The notes below the pieces were generated by a model. It did not search any database. It was not told where the DNA came from and saw only the letters and a program-made list of their open reading frames with translations. This document shows positions 8,113 through 16,391 of a stretch of DNA of 64,000 nt, one piece after another (position 1 is the stretch's first letter; each line of letters starts with the position of its first letter). Both the position numbers and the translations under genes were made by a program. The stretch is from contig NZ_CP029177.1 in assembly GCF_003352165.1 (NCBI RefSeq), forward strand, positions 1 to 64,000, read 5' to 3'. This stretch comes from Acidibrevibacterium fodinaquatile. GTDB taxonomy: Bacteria; Pseudomonadota; Alphaproteobacteria; Acetobacterales; Acetobacteraceae.

Positions 8113-9237
8113 ATGGTGGGGGATGGCCTTGACCGGGCGCCGCTCGACAGCCTGCTCCGCGCTGAGCCGCCCGATCCGATGGCGCTGGCCTCAGCGCTCG
8201 CAGACGCGGCCGCCGGGATCGCCCGGCTCGACCAGGCGCTGGCCGGCCATCCTCTGGCCCAGGCTTTTCTCTATCGCGTCCGCCTCGAGGCGGTCCGCCG
8301 TATGGCGGCGGTCGACGGCCAGCTCATCGATCCCTGGCATCTGGCCGCGACGATCGAGGGCTTGCGCCTACGCATGGATCCGTATCTGCGCATCATCGAC
8401 CGCGGCGAGATCTTGGAGAGGGCCCGCGCGGCGTTGACCCTGCACCAATGGCTCGTCGAGCCGGATTTCGATCAGGAGGGCGAGGTGCAGCGCGCCGTGG
8501 CGATGCTGGCGATGCAGCCGGCCTCTCTGCCGCCGCTGATCGCGGCTGCCCAGGGTTTTCGGGAATGGATCGAGATGGGCGAAACCCGTCCGGCGATGCG
8601 CGCGGCGATGATCCGCTTCTGGCGCCAGCGCCAGCTCCTCCGTCTGCCCGTCCCGCTGACCGGCGCTGCCGCGCTCAGATCCGACCAAAGCTGGGACCGT
8701 GACGATTGGCTGCCGGCATTTCTGCGGGCGCTCGCGCGCGAGGCGGCGGTTGGCCTCGACCTACTCTACACCATGGAGCGCGGCTGGTTCGAAGCCCGGC
8801 GCGGCATTGCCAGCCGCCGCAAGGATTCTCACGTCGCTCCCGCCGTCGATCTGCTGGCGGCAGCGCCGGTACTATCGGCGACCACGCTCGCCCGCATCCT
8901 CGGCATCGCGGTGAAGAACGCCATCCGCATCCTCGACGAGCTGGTCGCGGCCGAGATCGCCATCGAGGTGACGCATCGCTCCAAGCGGCGCCTTTTCGGG
9001 CTCAAAGGTCTGGCGCCGCTGCGCGAGGTGGTGCGCCCGCCCTATCGGCCCGATCCGAACCGCGGTCCCGGCCGCCCCCGCCAACCCAGCGAGGCGGAAG
9101 AGGCCGACATTGCGCCGCCGCCGTTGCCGCCCCTGACGCCAATCGAGCGCCGGGCCTTCGACTACACCGCCCTCGAAGAGGCGATGGCGCATCTCGACGC
9201 CGTGGTGCGCCGGACCCGTCTGGCGCTTCAGGCCTAG
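8113..9237 (+). CDS. RHE_PE00001 / DUF1612 family protein
   Basis: This protein of about 374 residues is typical of alphaproteobacterial plasmids, where it is usually annotated RHE_PE00001 family with DUF1612. The N-terminal helical region (ALADAAAGIARLDQALAGHP, LAQAFLYRVRLEAVRRMA) is followed by a central DUF1612-like part. A helix-turn-helix sits near residues 255-290 (LSATTLARILGIAVKNAIRI, LDELVAAEIAIEV). The C-terminal tail is Pro/Arg-rich and ends in a helix. The function is unknown; DNA binding is likely from the HTH. The open frame extends upstream to 7993, but those residues come from the AT-rich segment, so the ATG at 8113 is preferred. A C-terminal fragment recurs at 19305-19626 and a degenerate copy at about 29320-30020. 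Confidence 0.75.
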   Translation: MVGDGLDRAPLDSLLRAEPPDPMALASALADAAAGIARLDQALAGHPLAQAFLYRVRLEAVRRMAAVDGQLIDPWHLAATIEGLRLRMDPYLRIIDRGEILERARAALTLHQWLVEPDFDQEGEVQRAVAMLAMQPASLPPLIAAAQGFREWIEMGETRPAMRAAMIRFWRQRQLLRLPVPLTGAAALRSDQSWDRDDWLPAFLRALAREAAVGLDLLYTMERGWFEARRGIASRRKDSHVAPAVDLLAAAPVLSATTLARILGIAVKNAIRILDELVAAEIAIEVTHRSKRRLFGLKGLAPLREVVRPPYRPDPNRGPGRPRQPSEAEEADIAPPPLPPLTPIERRAFDYTALEEAMAHLDAVVRRTRLALQA

Positions 9238-9395
9238 CTGGAGCCAAACCCGCCGGCGCCGTCCCGCGTTACCTGAGGGTGGGGCTGCTCAATGATGCGC
9301 CGCAGTTTGGCAAACGCCGGTCGGGCCTTCTGGCGGCGGAGTCGCCAAGCTGATAGATTCCCCTGATGGTTTGCCGAAACCACGGGAGCGCGCCG

Positions 9396-9665
9396 ATGCC
9401 CGAGCCGGTTCAACTTTCGCTTTTCCCCGAACGGGCGAGCCTGGTGCGCATCCGTCCCGAGCGCAATGAATGGCGTTTCTACCGCCTGGAAATCCTCCCC
9501 GACCTCTTTGGCTACACCCTGCTCGCCCGTCATTGGGGGCGGATCGGCACCAAGGGCCGCTACCGCCTCGACCCGCATCCGAATTGTGGCGCCGCCCTCA
9601 ACGCTCTCGCCGCTTTGGCCCGCCGCAAGCGCCGCCGCGGCTATCACGACCAGGCCGGGCGATAG
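9396..9665 (+). CDS. WGR-domain protein
   Basis: This 89-residue protein consists almost wholly of a WGR domain. The hallmark is LLARHWGRIGTKG, preceded by NEWRFYRLEILPDLFG and followed by PNCGAALNALAALARRKRRRG. WGR domains bind DNA or RNA and occur in PARP and in many small plasmid proteins. The very basic C-terminus (RRKRRRGYHDQAGR) supports nucleic-acid binding. It follows the RHE_PE00001 gene, and remnants of the same pair recur at 29320-30121 and at 37910-37968, so the two genes seem to travel together. Confidence 0.85.
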   Translation: MPEPVQLSLFPERASLVRIRPERNEWRFYRLEILPDLFGYTLLARHWGRIGTKGRYRLDPHPNCGAALNALAALARRKRRRGYHDQAGR

Positions 9666-9785
9666 CCGCGCCACGGGATGGCATAAAAAAGCCATGAGAA
9701 AGAGGGCCTGGAATGCCGCGAACCGCCAGGAGGGAAGGGGGCATGCCACGACGACGCCCACGAGGAGACATGATGCGCGCCACCG

Positions 9786-10152
9786 ATGCGTGAGAACAAG
9801 CAAGCGGCGGTTCCGTTCGATGCGCGCGAGCGCGAATTGACCCGCGGTGAATTTGCCGTGCATTTCGGGCAGCCCTCATCCCTCGCCAACGAGATCCTGC
9901 TGCGCGCTTGGCATGGTGGCCCGGCGCGGGGTGAACCGAAGCTGCCGGCGGCGGTACTAAAGTATACTGGCGCGCGGTCTGGTCGAAATCCGTCCCGGCA
10001 GGTATGGCATGCGAGCGTTTTTTGCCGCCGCCGGGATCGCTGGGGTCAAGGCATTGCATGCCGATGCCCGGCGCGTGGATCCGGAAGCCTATGCCCGTCT
10101 GCGCGAGGAACTGGGATTCTCGCCAGCAACTGAAAACACCGAAGGAGAATGA
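9786..10152 (+). pseudogene. Hypothetical gene with an apparent +1 frameshift
   Basis: The frame starting at 9786 reads MRENKQAAVPFDARE and on to KLPAAVLKY, then loses protein-like character near 9965. One frame over, LARGLVEIRPGRYGMRAFF continues in a convincing style to GFSPATENTEGE and a stop at 10150-10152, four bases before the next gene's ATG. Joining the two gives a coherent protein of about 121 residues. A single extra base near the TATACTGG stretch explains the break. I do not recognise the family. It may be a true frameshift mutation or a sequence error. Confidence 0.5.
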
Positions 10153-10155
10153 GAC

Positions 10156-10509
10156 ATGGCACGTGCCACAACATCACGAACCACCACGCGGAGCGGCAAG
10201 GGGGCTGCCACCCGCAAGGGCGCGGCCGCGAAATCGCCGCGTGGCGCGGCAAAGACGGTAAGGACCCCGGCCCCGAAACCGGTACCAAAGGCTGCGGCCA
10301 AGCCAGCACGCGCCAGTGCTCGCGCCAGCGCGTCGGCGCCGCTCGCTGGGCGCATCGACCAGCTCGAACGCAACATCGCCTCGCTGCGCACCCGGTATTC
10401 CGAGCTGAAGCGCACCATGGCTGCTCTCACCGCTCGGGTCGAGGAACAAACTCCGGCCCCAGTCGCGGTGCCGCCGGAAACCGAACAAACAGCCGATCAG
10501 AACGAATAG
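10156..10509 (+). CDS. Small Ala/Lys/Arg-rich protein with C-terminal coiled coil
   Basis: This 117-residue protein falls into two parts. Residues 1-65 are a low-complexity histone H1-like tail of Ala, Lys, Pro, Arg and Thr (for example KGAAAKSPRGAAK). Residues 66-100 (IDQLERNIASLRTRYSELK and onward) form a heptad-patterned helix. The end is acidic. Such basic-tail proteins often coat or bridge DNA, but there is no named family evident. It begins four bases after the frameshifted gene and precedes the SRAP gene, within a plasmid-type cluster that includes RecD2. Confidence 0.6.
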   Translation: MARATTSRTTTRSGKGAATRKGAAAKSPRGAAKTVRTPAPKPVPKAAAKPARASARASASAPLAGRIDQLERNIASLRTRYSELKRTMAALTARVEEQTPAPVAVPPETEQTADQNE

Positions 10510-10595
10510 GCGTCGGCCAATAGAGCCCCCGCGACGGCGGCGATTATCCGTGAGCGGAGGCCCTTCGAGCCCGATGCTGCACTGATCGCGCGCCG

Positions 10596-11270
10596 ATGTG
10601 CGGACGCTACGCCAATTCTCTGCCGCCCGAAGCGATCGCCCGGCTGTTCCGTACCGCCGGCGCGCTGCCCAATGTCGCCCCGTCCTGGAATGTCGCGCCG
10701 CGCCAGCCGGCGATGGTGGTGCGGCGGCACCCGGAAATCGGCGCGCGGCATCTCGATCTGCTGACCTGGGGCTTGGTTCCGCACTGGACGAAGGATCTGC
10801 GGGCGGCGCGGCGGCCAATCAGCGCGCGAGCGGAGACCGTGGCAACCTCGCCGATGTTCCGCGATGCCTTCGCCCGCCGTCGGGCGCTGATCCCGGCGCA
10901 GGCGTTCTACGAATGGCAGCGCACCGAGAACGCACCCAAGCAGCCCTACACGATCGCCCGGCGGGACGGTGAGACGCTGGCCTTGGCCGGTCTCTGGGAA
11001 GGCTGGCGCAGCCCCGAGGGCGAGGTGCTGCGCAGCTTCGCCATCATCGTCACCGCCGCGAACGCGACCATGGCGCCCATCCATGACCGCATGCCGGTGA
11101 TCGTCGAGCCGCCCGACTGGCCGCTATGGCTCGGCGAGACCGAGGGCGACGTAGCCTCGCTGCTGCGCCCAGCGCCCGAGGACACGCTGCGTGTCTGGCC
11201 GGTGAGCACGCGGGTCAACCGGCCAGCCAACAACGATGCCGAGCTGCTCGCCCCGCTTCCGGCCGTTTGA
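10596..11270 (+). CDS. SRAP-family protein (YedK/HMCES-like abasic-site DNA-protein crosslinker)
   Basis: This 224-residue protein belongs to the SOS response-associated peptidase family. The invariant Cys2 (MCGRYA) becomes N-terminal after Met removal and links covalently to abasic sites in single-stranded DNA. Other conserved parts are visible: the NVAPSWNVAPRQP segment, WGLVPHW, the Asn/Arg region ISARAET, AQAFYEWQ with the catalytic Glu, and HDRMPVIV with the conserved His. Length and motif order are normal. The recD2 gene follows 12 bases later, so the two are probably co-transcribed and serve repair of single-stranded DNA, fitting for a plasmid that replicates or transfers through single strands. 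Confidence 0.93.
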   Translation: MCGRYANSLPPEAIARLFRTAGALPNVAPSWNVAPRQPAMVVRRHPEIGARHLDLLTWGLVPHWTKDLRAARRPISARAETVATSPMFRDAFARRRALIPAQAFYEWQRTENAPKQPYTIARRDGETLALAGLWEGWRSPEGEVLRSFAIIVTAANATMAPIHDRMPVIVEPPDWPLWLGETEGDVASLLRPAPEDTLRVWPVSTRVNRPANNDAELLAPLPAV

Positions 11271-11282
11271 GGGCACCCAGCG

Positions 11283-13484
11283 ATGACCGAGCACCAAGCC
11301 CCGTGGCCCGATGGCGAAGTGCTCGCCGGCATCGTCGAGCGGGTGACGTTCCACAATGCCGAGAGCGGCTTTGCCGTGCTCAGGGTAAAGGCGCGCGGGC
11401 ACCGCGACCTCGTCACCATCGTCGGGCACGCCGCCGCCATTGCCGCGGGCGAGTGGATCACCGCGACCGGCGAATGGGTCAACGACCGCACCCACGGCCA
11501 GCAATTCAAGGCGCGGTTCCTAAAAACCTCGGCGCCGACGACGGAAGAGGGGATCGAGCGCTATCTCGCCTCCGGCATGATCCGCGGCATCGGCCCGGTC
11601 TATGCCAAAAAGCTGGTGCGCGGGTTCGGCGAGCAGGTGTTCGACATCATCGAAGGCGCGCCAGAGCGCCTGCGCGAAGTGGGCGGGATCGGCGAGGTGC
11701 GGGCACAGCGCATCGTCGCTGCCTGGGCCGAGCAGAAGGTGATCCGCGAGATCATGGTGTTTCTACACAGCCACGGCGTCGGCACGGCGCGCGCGGTGCG
11801 CATCTTCAAGACCTATGGCGCCGACGCCATTCAGGTGATGAGCGAGAACCCATACCGGCTGGCGCGCGACATCAGAGGCATCGGGTTCAAGACGGCGGAT
11901 GCGATTGCCGCAAAACTCGGCATCGAGAAGACGGCAATGATCCGCCTGCGCGCCGGCATCGGCTACGCGCTGTCCGAGGCGATGGACGAGGGCCATTGCG
12001 GTCTGCCGGTCGTGGAATTGATCCCGCTCGCGGAGCGCTTGCTGGAGGTTCCGGAGGCGCTGATCCGCACCGCCCTCGATCTGGAACTGGCCGACGGCGC
12101 GGTGATCGCCGACCGCGTCGGCGCGGCCGACTGCATCTTCCTCGCCGGACTTTATCACGCCGAGCGCGGCATCGCCGAGCGACTGCGCGCGATCGCCCAC
12201 CAGCCGCTGCCCTGGCCGGCGATCGACACGGAAAAAGCCATCCCCTGGGTGGAAAAGCGGATCGGCATGACGCTCGCCGAGAGCCAGCGCCAGGCGGTCG
12301 GCCTTGCCCTTGCCGCGAAGCTGCTGGTGATCACCGGCGGCCCCGGCGTCGGCAAGACGACGATCATGCGGGCGATCCTCGCCATCCTCGCAGCCAAAGG
12401 CGTGCGCATCCTGCTCGCGGCCCCCACCGGGCGGGCGGCGAAAAGGATGAGCGAGGCGACCGGGTTCGAAGCCAAAACGATCCATCGCCTGCTGGAGGTC
12501 GACCCAAACACCGGCGGGTTCCGGCGCGGACCCGATCACCCGTTGGACTGCGACCTGCTGGTCATCGACGAGGCCTCCATGGTCGATGTGCCCCTGATGC
12601 ACGCGCTGACCCGGGCGATCCCGCCGCCGGCGGCGCTCCTGGTGGTGGGTGACGTCGATCAGCTCCCCTCGGTCGGGCCGGGCCAAGTGTTAGCGGACCT
12701 GATCGGCTCGGGCACGGTTGCGGTGGTGCGCCTTGCCGAGATCTTCCGCCAGGCGGCATCCAGCCGGATCATCACCAGCGCGCATCGGATCAATCGCGGC
12801 GAGATGCCGGACCTGACGCGCGCCGAGGCAGGGAGCGATTTCCACTTCGTTGCGGCCGACGAGCCCGAGACGGCGGTTGCGCGCATTATCGATCTGGTGA
12901 AGACCCGTATCCCCCGCCGCTTCGGGCTCGATCCGGTACGCGACATCCAGGTGCTGTGCCCGATGGCGCGTGGCGGGGTTGGCGCGCGGTCGCTCAACAT
13001 CGACCTCCAGGCCGCGCTGAATGGCGAAGCGACGCCACGGGTGGAAAAATTCGGCTGGACCTTTGCCCCCGGCGACAAGGTCATGCAGATCGAGAACGAC
13101 TATGATCGCGAGGTCTATAACGGCGATATCGGTTTTGTCACCGCGATCGACGCGGAGGAGGCCGAGATCACCGTGCGGTTCGACGGGCGAGACGTGGGCT
13201 ACGGTCTCGGCGATCTGGATGCGCTGGTGCCAGCCTATGCGGCGACGATCCACAAGTCGCAGGGCTCGGAATATCCCGCCGTGGTGATCCCGGTCCTGAC
13301 GCAGCACTACACCATGCTACAGCGGAACCTGCTCTATACCGGCATCACGCGGGGCAAGCGGCTCGTCGTGCTCGTCGGTAGCCGCAAGGCGGTGGCGATT
13401 GCGGTGCGCAATGTCTCGGGCCGGCGGCGGTGGTCGAAGCTGCGGGAATGGCTCGCTGCGGCAGTTATCCCTCCTGCGCCATGA
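11283..13484 (+). CDS. recD2: RecD2-type ATP-dependent DNA helicase (SF1B)
   Basis: This 733-residue helicase has the RecD2 layout: an N-terminal OB-like region (GIVERVTFHNAESGFAVLRV), a helix-hairpin-helix region around GIGPVYAKKLVRGFG and GIGEVRAQRI, then the two RecA-like domains. Walker A is ITGGPGVGKTT near residue 352, Walker B is LVIDEASMVDV, motif III is VVGDVDQLPSVG, and the C-terminal motifs AATIHKSQGSEYP and YTGITRGK are intact. RecD2 unwinds DNA 5' to 3' independently of RecBC. It follows the SRAP gene closely. A short decayed piece of a related gene is at about 48930-49035. Confidence 0.93.
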   Translation: MTEHQAPWPDGEVLAGIVERVTFHNAESGFAVLRVKARGHRDLVTIVGHAAAIAAGEWITATGEWVNDRTHGQQFKARFLKTSAPTTEEGIERYLASGMIRGIGPVYAKKLVRGFGEQVFDIIEGAPERLREVGGIGEVRAQRIVAAWAEQKVIREIMVFLHSHGVGTARAVRIFKTYGADAIQVMSENPYRLARDIRGIGFKTADAIAAKLGIEKTAMIRLRAGIGYALSEAMDEGHCGLPVVELIPLAERLLEVPEALIRTALDLELADGAVIADRVGAADCIFLAGLYHAERGIAERLRAIAHQPLPWPAIDTEKAIPWVEKRIGMTLAESQRQAVGLALAAKLLVITGGPGVGKTTIMRAILAILAAKGVRILLAAPTGRAAKRMSEATGFEAKTIHRLLEVDPNTGGFRRGPDHPLDCDLLVIDEASMVDVPLMHALTRAIPPPAALLVVGDVDQLPSVGPGQVLADLIGSGTVAVVRLAEIFRQAASSRIITSAHRINRGEMPDLTRAEAGSDFHFVAADEPETAVARIIDLVKTRIPRRFGLDPVRDIQVLCPMARGGVGARSLNIDLQAALNGEATPRVEKFGWTFAPGDKVMQIENDYDREVYNGDIGFVTAIDAEEAEITVRFDGRDVGYGLGDLDALVPAYAATIHKSQGSEYPAVVIPVLTQHYTMLQRNLLYTGITRGKRLVVLVGSRKAVAIAVRNVSGRRRWSKLREWLAAAVIPPAP

Positions 13485-13644
13485 CCCCATGGCCTTCCAT
13501 TTCCTTCAGTAGCCGCGCGATCGCGTGGCTTTCATGCTCCTCCATCTCCGCCGCGAGAAGGGCTTCGAGATATCCGATGTGCGACTGCGTCTCGCGGAGC
13601 GCCGCCTCGGACAGGCGCGCGAACCGGCCGGCGATGGTCGGCAT
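13465..13644 (-). pseudogene. Possible IstB N-terminal fragment
   Basis: The minus strand reads MPTIAGRFARLSEAALRE, then HIGYLEALLAAEMEEHESHA and a stop, 59 residues in all. This resembles the N-terminal domain of IS21 helper ATPases (LPxIAxxF, YLExLLAxEV, followed by Arg/Ala repeats) without any ATPase part. It overlaps the end of recD2 by 20 bases on the opposite strand. It could also be a small protein of its own. Confidence 0.35.
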
Positions 13645-13788
13645 CCGCAGCGCTGTTCAGAGGTTCCCCAAGGTCATATAGTCAGCAATCAGGCAATGCC
13701 CGTCGCTAAAACTCAACATTGGGATATTCCCCATGCTGCGTGCCTGAGCCTCAAGGCCGGAGTTTACCATAACACCAAGGAGGAGACG

Positions 13789-14949
13789 ATGACCGCACGA
13801 ACCGATCAGATCAGCGCCTTGTTGTCGCGAGCTATCGAGTCTAGCCAAGTCCCCGGGGTCGCCGTGGCTGCGGTTCTGCCCGATGGGGAGATCATCTCGG
13901 CTGCCGCCGGCGTGCAGGACATGGCGACCGGCGTGCCGATGCAGCCGGACAGCGTAGTGTGGATCGCCTCGATGACCAAGGCAATCACCACGGCGGCGGC
14001 CATGCAATGTGTCGAGCAGGGTCGGCTGGCGCTCGATGCGCCGATCGCCGCGGTGCTGCCGGCGCTGGCCAACCCGCAGGTGCTAGAAGGCTTTGCCGCA
14101 GACGGAACACCGCGGCTGCGCCCCGCGCGCGGGGCGATCACGCTGCGCCACCTGCTGACGCATACCTCCGGCTTCGTCTACGACATGTGGAACGCGGATA
14201 TCGTTCGCTACCTAGAAAAGACCGGCACGCCCGGGATCACCTCCTGCCAGAATGCCGCATTAAATCTGCCGCTGGTGTTTGATCCTGGTTCGGCCTGGGA
14301 TTACGGCATTGGTATCGACTGGGCTGGCAAAGCCGTCGAAGCCGTTACCGGCACCACGCTCGGCCGCTACATGCAGGCCAATATCTTCGAGCCGCTGGGT
14401 ATGCGCGATACGGGCTTCCGCATCCGCGATGCGCTGCGCCCACGACTGGCTCGGGTGCATGCCCGCACGCCGGGCGGCACCGAGCCAATTGATTTCAGTT
14501 TGCCGCAGGAACCGGAATTCGAGATGGGTGGTGGCGGGCTGTATGCTACGGTCGGTGACTATCTGCGCTTCGCCCGCATGATCCTGGGCGGCGGCGCGCT
14601 GGACGGCGTGCGCGTGCTGGCCGAATCCACGGTTGCTATGATGCGGGCTAATGCCATGGGCACTGTGCGTTGCCGGCCAATGAAGAGCGCCGTGGCGAGT
14701 GCCACCAACGACGTGGATTTCATGGATGGTTGGCAGTGGGGGCTGAGTTTCGCGATCAATCCCCAGAGGTTGTCCACCGGCCGTTCTGCCAGGTCGCTGA
14801 CCTGGGCGGGGCTGGCCAACTCCTATTACTGGATCGATCCGTCGAAGCAGGTGGCCGGCGTGTATGCCGCGCAGATCCTGCCATTCTTTGACGCTCCGTC
14901 GGTGGCGCTGTTCGGTGACTTTGAGAAGGCGGTCTACGCCATGGCATAG
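13789..14949 (+). CDS. Serine hydrolase of the beta-lactamase/esterase (EstB-like) family
   Basis: This 386-residue enzyme of the class C beta-lactamase/penicillin-binding fold probably acts as an esterase or transesterase. The nucleophile is in the SxxK motif ASMTKAIT (Ser61). The second motif is of the YxN type (DYGIGIDW), where Ile replaces the usual Asn, a change common in EstB-like esterases. HLLTHTSGF and GGGGLYATVGDYLRF are family landmarks. No signal peptide is seen, so it should be cytoplasmic. The ATG at 13789 follows an AAGGAGGAG site, and the longer open frame upstream overlaps unrelated sequence. It stands alone, in a gap of 300 bases after recD2. Confidence 0.88.
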   Translation: MTARTDQISALLSRAIESSQVPGVAVAAVLPDGEIISAAAGVQDMATGVPMQPDSVVWIASMTKAITTAAAMQCVEQGRLALDAPIAAVLPALANPQVLEGFAADGTPRLRPARGAITLRHLLTHTSGFVYDMWNADIVRYLEKTGTPGITSCQNAALNLPLVFDPGSAWDYGIGIDWAGKAVEAVTGTTLGRYMQANIFEPLGMRDTGFRIRDALRPRLARVHARTPGGTEPIDFSLPQEPEFEMGGGGLYATVGDYLRFARMILGGGALDGVRVLAESTVAMMRANAMGTVRCRPMKSAVASATNDVDFMDGWQWGLSFAINPQRLSTGRSARSLTWAGLANSYYWIDPSKQVAGVYAAQILPFFDAPSVALFGDFEKAVYAMA

Positions 14950-15051
14950 CCGGCGCCGGCCCGCCGGTTTTCGGGTGGCGGCTGTTTTCGGGGGAAGTCT
15001 GTCAATCAGACTGCAAGTGGGCTTCCTCTTTGGTGCGATGGCTAGCGCAAT

Positions 15052-15180
15052 GTGCTGGGGATGAGCGTCGGCCATAGCGAGGCCGAGCCCTTCTGGGTCG
15101 AGTTCCTGAGCAGCCGTGCTCGGCGAGGCCTGCGCGGGGTGAAGCTTGTCATCTCCGATGACACATGGGGGCGGTTTTGA
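15052..15180 (+). pseudogene. IS256-type (mutator) transposase fragment
   Basis: About 36 codons translate to GMSVGHSEAEPFWVEFL followed by RRGLRGVKLVISDD. This is the region just before and including the second catalytic Asp of IS256-family transposases. The frame then breaks. The fragment separates the esterase gene from the dehydrogenase cluster and marks a former insertion. Confidence 0.65.
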
Positions 15181-15348
15181 AAGAGCTCTTAGCTTATTCT
15201 TCCCCGGAATCTGTCCAAACTACCGACACCACCGCACTCGTTGCGAGGATCGCGGTGCATCATCGACAATTTACCATCCTATTACCCGATCCTTGATCGC
15301 CTGGCCTATGATCTGCCGCATCGTCGGCAAAACGATGGGGAGGATAAC

Positions 15349-15747
15349 GTGACCAAGCCGATCCATATGATGGTCCGCGTCTTCGATCTCGGTAAATCGC
15401 TCGATTTCTATCGGCGCGCTTTTGGCATGGAAGAAGTCCACCGGCTCGATTTTGACGAATTCGCGCTGGTTTATCTGCGCCATCCCGAGAGCGCGTTCGA
15501 GCTTGAACTCACCTGGAACAAATCACGCAAGGAACCCTACGCACTTGGCGATGGCTATGGTCATATCGCCTTCTCCGTCGATGATCTCGCGGCGACCCAT
15601 GCGCGGCTCCGCGCCTCCTTTCCTCATGTCCAAGACATCAAGGAACTCAAGACCAAGGAGGGACGCACGCTTGCGCGCTTTTTCTTCACCGAGGACCCCG
15701 ATGGCTACAAAATCGAGGTTTTGCAGCGCGGCGGCCATTATCAATAA
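15349..15747 (+). CDS. Glyoxalase I-like (VOC family) protein
   Basis: This 132-residue protein has the vicinal oxygen chelate fold of lactoylglutathione lyase. Candidate metal ligands are His in PIHMMVRVFD, Glu in FELELTWN, His in GYGHIAFSVDD and Glu in YKIEVLQRG, all at the expected places in the two beta-alpha-beta-beta-beta halves. Glyoxalase I converts the methylglyoxal-glutathione hemithioacetal to lactoylglutathione. The GTG at 15349 has a GGGGAGG site just upstream, so it is preferred over the far upstream ATG. The gene leads a likely operon with the GMC dehydrogenase genes. The pairing hints at handling of reactive aldehydes, but a different VOC substrate is possible. Confidence 0.82.
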   Translation: MTKPIHMMVRVFDLGKSLDFYRRAFGMEEVHRLDFDEFALVYLRHPESAFELELTWNKSRKEPYALGDGYGHIAFSVDDLAATHARLRASFPHVQDIKELKTKEGRTLARFFFTEDPDGYKIEVLQRGGHYQ

Positions 15748-15777
15748 AATCGAGACAACGCATCAAAGGAGGTTGAC

Positions 15778-16359
15778 GTGCCACGAAAAACCGACTCGTC
15801 TCACGAACCCATCCCGCTCACCCGGCGCGGGATGTTGCAGGGAAGTTCGTTGCTGATTGGCGTTTTGAGTGCGGGTTCGGCGCTCGCGCCCTTTGTTCCG
15901 AGCCGCACCTGGGCGCTCGAACTCAGCGCCCTCGATGACCGGCAAGCACGCATCGTGATGGCGTTCATCAAACATCTCTACCCGCATCCGAGCCTGGACG
16001 ATGCGGTTTATGCGCTGGTCGTCAAGGCGGTCGATCAGAAGGCCGCTGCCGATAAAGCGACCCGCTTGATTGTGCTCGCGGGGATCGATCATTTGAACGC
16101 CATTGGCAATGGCGACTGGCTCGGGCGCGATGTCGCCTTGCAGGAGATCGATGTCCGTGCCCTCGAAGGGACGCCGTTCTTCTCATATCTCCGCGTCACT
16201 TCGGTGAACACGCTCTACAACAACCCTCTTGCTTTCAAGCATTTCGGCTATGGTGGAGAGGCGGGCGATACAGGGTATTTGTATACGGGTTTCAACGATC
16301 TCAAATGGCTCCCAGATCCGCCGCCATCGGCGAGCGGCCCCATCCCCAAGGATGATTGA
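15778..16359 (+). CDS. Tat-exported small subunit of a GMC dehydrogenase (gluconate 2-dehydrogenase subunit 3 family)
   Basis: This 193-residue protein has a twin-arginine signal (PLTRRGMLQGSSLLIGVLS, cleavage around residues 45-50). The mature part resembles the small subunit of membrane-bound sorbitol, gluconate and fructose dehydrogenases (LSALDDRQARIVMAFIKHLYP, YNNPLAFKHFGYGG). In this family the small subunit is folded with the flavoprotein subunit, and its Tat signal carries both across the inner membrane. It starts at GTG 15778 after GGAGG and is followed 32 bases later by the flavoprotein gene. The cytochrome c third subunit often seen in acetic acid bacteria is not next to it. Confidence 0.85.
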   Translation: MPRKTDSSHEPIPLTRRGMLQGSSLLIGVLSAGSALAPFVPSRTWALELSALDDRQARIVMAFIKHLYPHPSLDDAVYALVVKAVDQKAAADKATRLIVLAGIDHLNAIGNGDWLGRDVALQEIDVRALEGTPFFSYLRVTSVNTLYNNPLAFKHFGYGGEAGDTGYLYTGFNDLKWLPDPPPSASGPIPKDD

Positions 16360-16391
16360 ACAAACGCGAAACCGCGATCAGGGAGGCAGAC

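Noticed and set aside
10174-11509. Minus-strand open frames of up to 214 residues opposite the basic protein, SRAP and recD2 genes
   Set aside because: They are mirror frames of high-GC coding sequence. The plus-strand genes have clear family motifs.
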